This document shows positions 58,131 to 64,000 of a DNA stretch of 64,000 bases, in pieces. Below the pieces are notes generated by a model that saw only the letters and a list, made by a program, of their open reading frames with translations, ran no database searches and was not told where the DNA came from. The position numbers were made by a program, and so were the translations under genes. Location of the stretch: assembly GCA_023436585.1 (NCBI GenBank), contig JAEZIN010000013.1, positions 1 to 64,000 on the forward strand, read 5' to 3'. The DNA is from Bacillota bacterium (GTDB lineage Bacteria; Bacillota; Clostridia; Christensenellales; Aristaeellaceae). Each line of letters begins with the position of its first letter. The first letter of the stretch is position 1.

Positions 58131-59144
58131 TTAGAAATCCTTGCCCATGTCCTTGATGGCGTTGATGATGTCGGTAAAGTCGGCGCCAAATTCGGTGTAC
58201 AGGGGAGCCATGGCGGCTTCGAACTCAGTCCGCTCTTCGGGGGTCAGCTCAATGACGGTGACGCCGGCTTCGCGGACGATCTTCTCGGAGGAAGCTTCCT
58301 TCAGCTCCCACTGCTCGATTTCGTACTGCTGCACGGCCTTGGCACATTCAAAGATGATGGCCTTGTCTTCGGCGCTCAGGGTGTCCATCACGGCCTTGGA
58401 GGCCAGGAGGATTTCGGGAACGCGGGTATGCTGATCCAGAATGTAGAACTTGGCCGCGTTGTAGTCGCCCATGTTCTGGTAGGTGGGCCAGTTGTTCTCG
58501 GCGCCGTCCACCACGCCGGTGGTGATGGCGTTGAGCACTTCGTTGGGGCCGATGCCGGCTACGCCGGTGCCGCCCAGGAGTTCCACCATACGCAGCATCA
58601 TGGTATTGTTCTGCATGCGGATTTTGAGGCCGGCCATGTCGGCGGGCTTATGAACTTCCTTGGTGAGGTAGAAGGAGCGGGAGCCGGCATCGTAGTAGCA
58701 CAGGCCCACCAGGCCGGAGGTCTTGCCGTCCTTGTCCACGCCGGTTTCGATGCCGGCCAGCAGGTCCTGGCCGATTTGGCCGTTCAGCACCGCCCACATG
58801 TGCGCCTTGTTCTTGTACAGGTAGGGCATCTGGATGGCGTTGATGGAGGGCACAAAGTTGGCAACGGGGGAAGCGGACACGCGGGTGAACGCCAGGTCGC
58901 CCAGCTGCAGCGCTTCGATGGATTCGCTCTCATTGGCGTAAAGCTGTGCGCCGGTATACACTTCGACCTTGATGCGGCCTTCGGTCTTCTCTTCAACCAG
59001 GCGGGCAAACTCATGGTCGGCCAGCGAGGTGGGATAGCCTTCGGCGTGCACTTCGGCAAGCTTCAGCACCGTGACGGCGGAAGCGCTGCTGGCAAACGCC
59101 AGCACGACTACCAGGGCAAGGATGATAGATACCAGTTTCTTCAT
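58131..59144 (-). CDS. TRAP transporter substrate-binding protein, DctP type
   Basis: The 337-residue exported protein has a signal peptide cut near SSASA-VT (residue 23). DctP-family features are GRIKVEVYTGAQLYANESESIEALQLGDLAF, the substrate-contact ADMAGLKIRMQNN (Arg for the carboxylate) and VVDGAENNWPTY. It captures the acid and hands it to DctQM. The cluster points to galacturonate/glucuronate as substrate. It has its own promoter and is followed by a stabilising hairpin. Confidence 0.92.
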   Translation of the reverse strand: MKKLVSIILALVVVLAFASSASAVTVLKLAEVHAEGYPTSLADHEFARLVEEKTEGRIKVEVYTGAQLYANESESIEALQLGDLAFTRVSASPVANFVPSINAIQMPYLYKNKAHMWAVLNGQIGQDLLAGIETGVDKDGKTSGLVGLCYYDAGSRSFYLTKEVHKPADMAGLKIRMQNNTMMLRMVELLGGTGVAGIGPNEVLNAITTGVVDGAENNWPTYQNMGDYNAAKFYILDQHTRVPEILLASKAVMDTLSAEDKAIIFECAKAVQQYEIEQWELKEASSEKIVREAGVTVIELTPEERTEFEAAMAPLYTEFGADFTDIINAIKDMGKDF

Positions 59145-59214
59145 ACCAAGGTACCTCCCGTTATGAATTTTTTATCCTCCACCGCAATGCTGCGGCAAGA
59201 AATCGCTGAAGATA

Positions 59215-59244
59215 AGTATACATATTGCCAGGGCCGTTTTGTAA
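59215..59244 (-). promoter_or_regulatory. promoter of the TRAP operon
   Basis: On the minus strand TTACAA (59239-59244), 18-bp spacer, TATACT (59215-59220), upstream of dctP. Confidence 0.6.
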
Positions 59245-59272
59245 ATAAGGTATAAATTCTCTTTCCATTCCT

Positions 59273-59285
59273 GTATGAATCATAC
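59273..59285. promoter_or_regulatory. palindromic operator candidate upstream of dctP
   Basis: GTATGAATCATAC is a perfect 13-bp palindrome 28 bp upstream of the -35 box. It resembles TATGATATCATA at the IclR gene's own promoter (63390-63401), with a one-base difference in spacing. Confidence 0.45.
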
Positions 59286-59374
59286 CATAAACTCCAACAG
59301 GCGGCAAGCAGAATCCCATAATTCCCATTCCATGCGTATATGTAACTATACTATATGCCGGGGGAGGCGGTGCA

Positions 59375-60451
59375 TTACATAAGCCCTTGCACCTGAAGCT
59401 CCCGCGCAATATTTCCTATTTCGTTCAGCGTTTTTTCCTGTACGGGTATCCCCTGGTCAATCTTTTCCTTTCTTGATTCCCATTCCTTTTCGCCGTGCGT
59501 ATAAATACGTGACTGGCCTTCCGCCTTGGGCGCTTCCCTGAGCTTTTGAAGGTATGCTGAAAAATCTTGCTTGATTTTTTGTTTATTGCCGAACAGGCCG
59601 TAGTCCACCGCCATAAAGCATTGGGCGATGCCGGACCCGCTTGGCCTTTGGTAGATTTCATCCGAAGTCGTTCCGCCGGACATAATGGAGGTGAACAATT
59701 CGCAGATCAGGCCGAAGCCGTATCCCTTATGCCCCGATGTCTCCTCCCCGAAACCGCCCAGGGGCAGTATGCCGCCGCCCAGTTTGGCTGTAATGGAGGC
59801 AAGCACCAGGCCGGCGTCCGCCGTTTCCCGGCCATTTGCGTTAAGTACCCAGCCATTTGGCACAGGCTTGCCCTGTTTATAATATACCTCCAGCTTGCCG
59901 CGCGGCACCACGGTAGTTGCCGCGTCAAACAGGAACGGAACAGGATCAGCCGGCATGGACAGCGCGATGGGATTGGAGCCAAGCATTGCCTTGCTGCCAA
60001 AGGTAGGTACCATGATCGCCTCGGAATTTGTCATGCAAATCCCCATCAAATCATGGGCAAGCGCCATTTCCGCATAGAAGCCCGCGATACCGTAATGGTT
60101 GGAGTTGCGAACGGAAACCATGCCTATGCCGCTGGTTTCTGCCTTGTGAATGGCCATGTCCATGGCATGATGTGCCGCCAGTTGGCCCATCATGTCATGG
60201 GCGTCGATGACCGCGGACAGGGGCGTTTCATATACCGTTTCCGGCCTGGCCGCAACATCCACCAGGCCGGTTGTGATCTCCTGGTGATAGCGTACAAACC
60301 GCTGCACGCCGTGGGATTCAATGCCGTAAAGATCGGCCTGTAAAAGAACGTCTGTTATCAGGCCGCTTTCCTCCAGGGTAAAGCCATAAGCGCAGAATGA
60401 GCGAAGGCAGAACGCGCGCAAATCTTCGTATGGAATTCGCTTGTAAGCCAT
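59375..60451 (-). CDS. Ldh_2-family NAD(P)-dependent oxidoreductase (YjmC-like)
   Basis: The ATG at 60451 follows AAGGAG at ten bases, giving 358 residues. Malate/L-lactate dehydrogenase type 2 features: ADLYGIESHGVQRF, SVRNSNHYGIAGFYAEMA, GSNPIALSMP and DAATTVVPRGKLEVYYKQG. Bacillus carries a relative, YjmC, in its hexuronate operon, whose role is not settled. Here it lies 31 bp after the KDG kinase gene, so a uronate-related 2-hydroxy acid is the likely substrate. Confidence 0.85.
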   Translation of the reverse strand: MAYKRIPYEDLRAFCLRSFCAYGFTLEESGLITDVLLQADLYGIESHGVQRFVRYHQEITTGLVDVAARPETVYETPLSAVIDAHDMMGQLAAHHAMDMAIHKAETSGIGMVSVRNSNHYGIAGFYAEMALAHDLMGICMTNSEAIMVPTFGSKAMLGSNPIALSMPADPVPFLFDAATTVVPRGKLEVYYKQGKPVPNGWVLNANGRETADAGLVLASITAKLGGGILPLGGFGEETSGHKGYGFGLICELFTSIMSGGTTSDEIYQRPSGSGIAQCFMAVDYGLFGNKQKIKQDFSAYLQKLREAPKAEGQSRIYTHGEKEWESRKEKIDQGIPVQEKTLNEIGNIARELQVQGLM

Positions 60452-60482
60452 GCGCTCCACACTCCTTCCTCAGACTTCGGCG

Positions 60483-61520
60483 TTACCGCTGAACCCGGCC
60501 GGAGCCGGAGCCCTTCATCAGACTTTCCACTTCCGCTACGGACACGCGGTTGAAATCGCCGTTGATGGTATGCTTGAGGCAGGATGCCGCCACGGCAAAC
60601 TCCAGCGCCTTTTTCTCGTCTCCATATGTATTGATACCGTATATAAGCCCGGCGCCGAAGCTGTCGCCGCCGCCCACCCGGTCCACGATGTGGGTGATTT
60701 GATACTTGCGGGAGAGGAGGAAATCCTTGCCGTTGTACAGGCAGGCGCTCCAGTCGTTGTGGTTGGCGTTCTTGCTTTCGCGCAAAGTAATAGCCACACG
60801 CTTTATGTTGGGGAACTCCTGCATGGCCAGGGTTGCGATGGCCATGTACTGTTCCACGTTCAGCTCACCCGATTCCACATCGCCGTGGGATTCGGCCTTA
60901 AGCCCCAGCGCCATCTGAAAATCCTCTTCGTTGGCAACAACAGTATCCACAAAGCGGGTCAGCTCCCGCATGACCTCGGACGCGGTCTTCCCGTACTTCC
61001 ACAGGTTCTTGCGGTAATTGAGGTCGCAGCTCACATGCAGGCCCAGCGCCTTGGCAGCCTTCACCGCCTCCAGGCACAGGTCCGCCGCGCCCTGGCTTAA
61101 CGCCGGGGTAATACCGGTAAAGTGAAACCAATTCGCGCCGGAAAAGGCTTTGTTCCAGTCGATATCACCGGGCTTGGCCTTGGCGATGGCCGATTCCGCC
61201 CGGTCGTAGATCACCTTGCTGGGCCGCTGCACAGCGCCGGTCTCCAGAAAGTAGATGCCTATGCGATTGCTGTTCCTGACGATATTGGAGACATCAATCC
61301 CAAAGCCCCGCAGCTCCCGCAGGCAGGCCTCGCCGATATCATTGTTGGGCAGCAGCGTCACAAAGGCCGTATCCATGCCGAAATTGGCCAGGGATACGCA
61401 AACGTTCGCCTCACCGCCGCCAAAGGTGGCTTCCAAAGAAGGCGATTGGAAAAAACGCTCAAAGCCCGGGCTTTTCAGCCGAAGCATGATCTCGCCGAAG
61501 GTAACGACTTTACAGTTCAT
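60483..61520 (-). CDS. kdgK: 2-keto-3-deoxygluconate kinase (PfkB family)
   Basis: The 345-residue ribokinase-type enzyme has FGGGEANVCVSLANFG near the N-terminus and the ATP/anion-hole motif RVGGGDSFGAGL with catalytic Asp286. It phosphorylates KDG to KDPG, using the product of altronate dehydratase. It starts 21 bp after the aldolase gene, so kinase and aldolase are made together. Confidence 0.93.
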   Translation of the reverse strand: MNCKVVTFGEIMLRLKSPGFERFFQSPSLEATFGGGEANVCVSLANFGMDTAFVTLLPNNDIGEACLRELRGFGIDVSNIVRNSNRIGIYFLETGAVQRPSKVIYDRAESAIAKAKPGDIDWNKAFSGANWFHFTGITPALSQGAADLCLEAVKAAKALGLHVSCDLNYRKNLWKYGKTASEVMRELTRFVDTVVANEEDFQMALGLKAESHGDVESGELNVEQYMAIATLAMQEFPNIKRVAITLRESKNANHNDWSACLYNGKDFLLSRKYQITHIVDRVGGGDSFGAGLIYGINTYGDEKKALEFAVAASCLKHTINGDFNRVSVAEVESLMKGSGSGRVQR

Positions 61521-61541
61521 TTCTTTTCTCTCCCCTATCCT

Positions 61542-62498
61542 TTACTTTTGCAAAAGATGGATGGCAAAGCCCGCGATCTCGTCCTGCAAATAGATGGCGA
61601 TCACCTTGCCGTTTTTTTCGGCAGCGCTGGATTCATCAAAGGCAAAGCCCCGCTGCTGCAGGTGCCATTTGGCCCTTGCGATACTGTTGGTACGGATGGC
61701 GATATGGCCATGGGTGCCGCGGAAGGGCTTCTTCATCAGTTCAAAGCCCGCGCCTACAAACGTGGAGTTGTTGCCGTCCTTGATATCCCAGCCCAGAAGC
61801 GTGCACAAAAGCTGCGCCTGGCGCATGGCATTTTCCGGCGTTTCGGTATTGATGCCGATATGGGCCAGCTCAAAGCCCAGCAAAAGGGCCACCGCGCTCT
61901 TTGTAATGGACTTGATCTTTTCCCAATCCTTTGCGTCCACCGCGTCCTGAGGCACCATCCAGCTTCCGCCGCAGGCTACCACCTTGGGGAAGGACAGGTA
62001 TTCCACCAGGTTCTTTTCGCTGACGCCGCCGGTGGGCACGAAGGTAACGTTGCCGTACGGCGCGCTCAATGCCTTGATCATGTTCAGGCCGCCCAAAGAC
62101 TCGGAAGGGAAGAATTTAACGGTTTTGAGTCCCAGGGAGAGCGCCGTTTCAATATCGGATGGGTTGGCGCAGCCAGGCAGAACGGGCACATTTATCTTCT
62201 GGCAGTGCTCCACCACCTTGGGATTCAGGCCTGGCGATACGATATACGCCGCCCCGGCCGCCACAGCCCTGTCCACCTGCTCAGTCGTTAAAACGGTACC
62301 AGCGCCCAATATCACCTGGGGAAGCTGATCGTGCACCAAACGGATGGCTTCCTCCGCGGCCGCGGTGCGGAAGGTAATTTCCGCTACGGGCAGCCCGCCG
62401 TTAAGCAGCGCCTTGCAAAGCGGTACGGCATCCTGCGCATCCTCCACCTTGATCACAGGCACCAACCCGGCCAGAGATAATTTTTCCAGCATGTCCAT
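61542..62498 (-). CDS. KDPG aldolase fused to a C-terminal VOC (glyoxalase-like) domain
   Basis: The ATG at 62498 follows AAGGAAGG, giving 318 residues, against ~210 for ordinary KDPG aldolase. Residues 1-200 are the class I aldolase: Glu40 (AEITFRT), GAGTVLT and Schiff-base Lys128 (KTVKFFPSE), then FVPTGGVS. It splits KDPG into pyruvate and glyceraldehyde-3-phosphate. Residues ~205-318 (ELAHIGINTETPENAMRQAQLL...GHIAIRTNSIARAKWHLQQRG) look like a VOC/glyoxalase fold. The role of the tail is unknown. Confidence 0.88.
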   Translation of the reverse strand: MDMLEKLSLAGLVPVIKVEDAQDAVPLCKALLNGGLPVAEITFRTAAAEEAIRLVHDQLPQVILGAGTVLTTEQVDRAVAAGAAYIVSPGLNPKVVEHCQKINVPVLPGCANPSDIETALSLGLKTVKFFPSESLGGLNMIKALSAPYGNVTFVPTGGVSEKNLVEYLSFPKVVACGGSWMVPQDAVDAKDWEKIKSITKSAVALLLGFELAHIGINTETPENAMRQAQLLCTLLGWDIKDGNNSTFVGAGFELMKKPFRGTHGHIAIRTNSIARAKWHLQQRGFAFDESSAAEKNGKVIAIYLQDEIAGFAIHLLQK

Positions 62499-62577
62499 CA
62501 ATAACGCCTTCCTTATATCATCATGAATATTGAAAGCAAGCGCCGCGAACAATCTCCGCCCAGCGGAAGACGGCCCG

Positions 62578-63339
62578 TCATACCGCCCGCAGCACCCTTT
62601 GAATTTTGCGCTGGGCCCGAAGCAGCAGCTGCCCCCAGGAGGCGATCTCCTTTTCCCCCATGCGGAAGGATGGCGCCGATATGCTCAATGCATACGCCGG
62701 TTTGTCGTCCCGGCCCAGAATGGCTACGCCAATGCAGCTTACATTCTGGTTGCTTTCCTCGGTTTCCGTGGCATACCCCGTCCTGCGGATCTCCTCCAGC
62801 TGCTTTAAAAGCGCGTTCACATCGGTGATGGTATGAGGCGTCAGGGATGCCATTTCCTTGCCGTCATACAGGCCGCGTACCTCATCCTCCGTAAAGCAGG
62901 AAAGAAATGCCTTGCCCATAGCCGTGGCATGCAGCGGCATGCGTACGCCCACATGGCTGGACATGCGTATGGACTGGGTGGACTCCATTTTGTCGATATA
63001 CAATACATCCAGCCCGCTCAATATCCCGCAGTGCATGGTTTCGTTGCAGGTGCGGGAGATATCCGCCATATACTGCCTGATGACGCTTGTAACATCCACA
63101 TGGTTCACCGCGGCGCTGCCCACTTCAAACAGCTTCAGCCCCAATTGGTAGCGCGGCGAATTATCCGGCTTGCGCACATATTTATATGTCAGCAGCGTGT
63201 GCAACAGGTTCAGCGCGCTGCTTTTTGGCAATTGCATGACCTTGGCAATTTGGTGCAACTCCAGCCCTTCCGGGTGCTCGCCAAGCAGCTCCAGCATTTC
63301 CAGCCCGCGCGAAAGCGTTCGGTTCAATATTTCCGGCAT
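62578..63339 (-). CDS. IclR-family transcriptional regulator (KdgR-like)
   Basis: The 253-residue protein has an N-terminal winged helix (LHQIAKVMQLPKSSALNLLHTLL) and a C-terminal IclR effector domain (ADISRTCNETMHCGILSGLDVLYIDKMES, PLHATAMGKAFLS, TEESNQNVSCIGVAI). Such regulators of this family often sense uronate intermediates such as KDG. It is the first gene of the kdg unit, and palindromes overlap its own promoter, so autoregulation is likely. The ribosome site is weak (GGGCGGTG). Confidence 0.9.
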   Translation of the reverse strand: MPEILNRTLSRGLEMLELLGEHPEGLELHQIAKVMQLPKSSALNLLHTLLTYKYVRKPDNSPRYQLGLKLFEVGSAAVNHVDVTSVIRQYMADISRTCNETMHCGILSGLDVLYIDKMESTQSIRMSSHVGVRMPLHATAMGKAFLSCFTEDEVRGLYDGKEMASLTPHTITDVNALLKQLEEIRRTGYATETEESNQNVSCIGVAILGRDDKPAYALSISAPSFRMGEKEIASWGQLLLRAQRKIQRVLRAV

Positions 63340-63356
63340 GCGTGCACCGCCCAGTG

Positions 63357-63419
63357 TTCATATATATGAATGACGTTCAAATTCAAGAATATGATATCAT
63401 ACGGTGCGCTGGCCGTCAA
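63357..63419 (-). promoter_or_regulatory. promoter of the IclR gene with two palindromic operators
   Basis: On the minus strand TTGACG (63414-63419), 17-bp spacer, TATCAT (63391-63396). Palindrome TATGATATCATA (63390-63401) covers the -10 and TTCATATATATGAA (63357-63370) lies near the start of transcription. Confidence 0.65.
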
Positions 63420-63460
63420 GCATCATCCATGAAATTTGTGCATAATGGAAAAAAACAGGC

Positions 63461-63501
63461 CAAAAAAACATGGCACGCAGGTTTTTGTCCCGGTGCCACG
63501 T
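63461..63501 (-). terminator. terminator after the 54-residue protein gene
   Basis: On the minus strand ACGTGGCAC (63493-63501) pairs with GTGCCATGT (63468-63476) with one G-T pair, followed by a run of T. It separates this unit from the IclR promoter. Confidence 0.7.
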
Positions 63502-63518
63502 TACCATATCGAGGAATT

Positions 63519-63683
63519 TCAGTCGACTGGCTTCTGTTTATGGATGGAGTACAGATCCTGATAAGAATCCGCCTCCTCCTCATCCTTCAGAGCGGAGGGG
63601 ATGAGACCTGTGCATTCGGTGATGGAGGCAACGTTTTCGATATCATAACGGGGTTCCTCCCATTTTTTGGGTTTGGGCGGCAT
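63519..63683 (-). CDS. conserved small acidic protein of unknown function
   Basis: The 54-residue protein starts with ATG at 63683, eight bases after GAGGAGG. It begins MPPKPKKWEEPRYDIENVAS, has a central ITECTGLIPSAL, and ends in an acidic stretch with DLYSIHK. From memory, ENVAS-TECTGLIP proteins of similar size recur in clostridial genomes without a known role, but I cannot check this here. It follows the GlsB-like gene on the same strand by 45 bases and has its own terminator. Confidence 0.65.
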   Translation of the reverse strand: MPPKPKKWEEPRYDIENVASITECTGLIPSALKDEEEADSYQDLYSIHKQKPVD

Positions 63684-63728
63684 ATGCCTGTCCTCCTCTC
63701 CATGATACGTCCGCTTCTATACGCCGCA

Positions 63729-63986
63729 TCATTTGGCCTTTTTCTGAACCATATTCACGATAAACAAAACCAGACAGGCGCCGGCCACGGCAATCAGCAG
63801 ACTGCCCAGATTGAAGCCCGAGATGCCGCCGATGCCGATGAGCGAAGCCAGGAATCCGCCCACAATGGAACCCAGCACGCCAAAAAGGATGTTGGCGCCG
63901 ATCCCCATTTGTGAGTTTCTCCCCATGATGATGCTGGCCAGCCACCCGGCCAACGCGCCAAAGACAAGCCAAAGGATGATATTCAT
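63729..63986 (-). CDS. GlsB/YeaQ/YmgE family small membrane protein
   Basis: The 85-residue protein has three hydrophobic helices with glycine-rich signatures (ALAGWLASIIMGRNSQMGIGANILFGVLGSIVGGFLASLIGI). The family is called 'transglycosylase-associated' by old annotation, but the function is not established; members are often stress-induced. The ATG at 63986 lies 14 bases from the window end, with GGAAG before it. Confidence 0.88.
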   Translation of the reverse strand: MNIILWLVFGALAGWLASIIMGRNSQMGIGANILFGVLGSIVGGFLASLIGIGGISGFNLGSLLIAVAGACLVLFIVNMVQKKAK

Positions 63987-64000
63987 GCTTCCAATTGCTC

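Noticed and set aside
1..64000. CRISPR array, tRNA, rRNA or intact insertion sequence
   Set aside because: No regularly spaced repeats, cloverleaf-like sequences, rRNA segments or transposase frames were found on reading the gaps and the coding set.

Overview
The window looks like chromosomal DNA of a moderately GC-rich, Gram-positive anaerobe of the Clostridia. This rests on strong AGGAGG-type ribosome binding sites, frequent GTG/TTG starts, a clostridial gene order (rho, rpmE, yqhQ, prmC, prfA, Sua5-type tsaC, ywlE-like phosphatase, then rplM-rpsI), GerMN lipoproteins, a CdaA/CdaR c-di-AMP module and an rsmG-parB/noc pair. The species cannot be named from the sequence alone. No rRNA, tRNA, CRISPR array, prophage or intact insertion sequence was seen.

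Layout. 1-10.6 kb: translation and housekeeping genes on the plus strand (rpsU, a TRM11-like methylase, rho with a very long low-complexity insertion, rpmE, yqhQ, prmC, prfA, a ZIP transporter, tsaC, a low-molecular-weight phosphatase, rplM-rpsI behind a probable L13 leader). 10.6-21 kb: minus-strand genes for a secreted protein of unknown function, a Ca2+-type P-type ATPase, and a five-gene operon of response regulator, histidine kinase, two GerMN lipoproteins and an Rsm22-like methyltransferase. 21.2-25.2 kb: a heterodimeric ABC exporter behind a leader that encodes a 32-residue peptide and then an intrinsic terminator. 25.2-36.8 kb: topB, an MFS protein, pepF, uppP, a vWA protein, ychF and an ATP-grasp gene. 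37-43.2 kb: a minus-strand operon, cdaA-cdaR-membrane protein-P-loop ATPase-RsmF-like-GNAT. 43.4-48.7 kb: radC, a YdcF-like gene, rsmG, parB/noc, a cell-wall hydrolase, a DUF454 gene and a Smr gene. 48.7-63.4 kb: a hexuronate catabolism locus. 63.5-64 kb: a conserved 54-residue protein and a GlsB/YeaQ membrane protein.

The hexuronate locus has uxaC and a fructuronate-reductase-like gene on the plus strand, facing a minus-strand set: IclR regulator, KDPG aldolase fused to a VOC domain, KDG kinase, an Ldh_2-family oxidoreductase, a three-gene TRAP transporter, tagaturonate reductase and altronate dehydratase. Together these give uptake and the complete galacturonate route to pyruvate and glyceraldehyde-3-phosphate. 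The glucuronate branch lacks mannonate dehydratase (UxuA) within the window. Hairpins between dctP and dctQ and between dctM and uxaB suggest graded expression.

The most interesting observations are the leader-peptide attenuator of the ABC exporter, the kinase-plus-GerMN operon that resembles actinobacterial MtrAB-LpqB, and several structured non-coding repeats. The latter include two diverged copies of one hairpin element with paired changes in their stems, and two long imperfect palindromes that resemble miniature elements.
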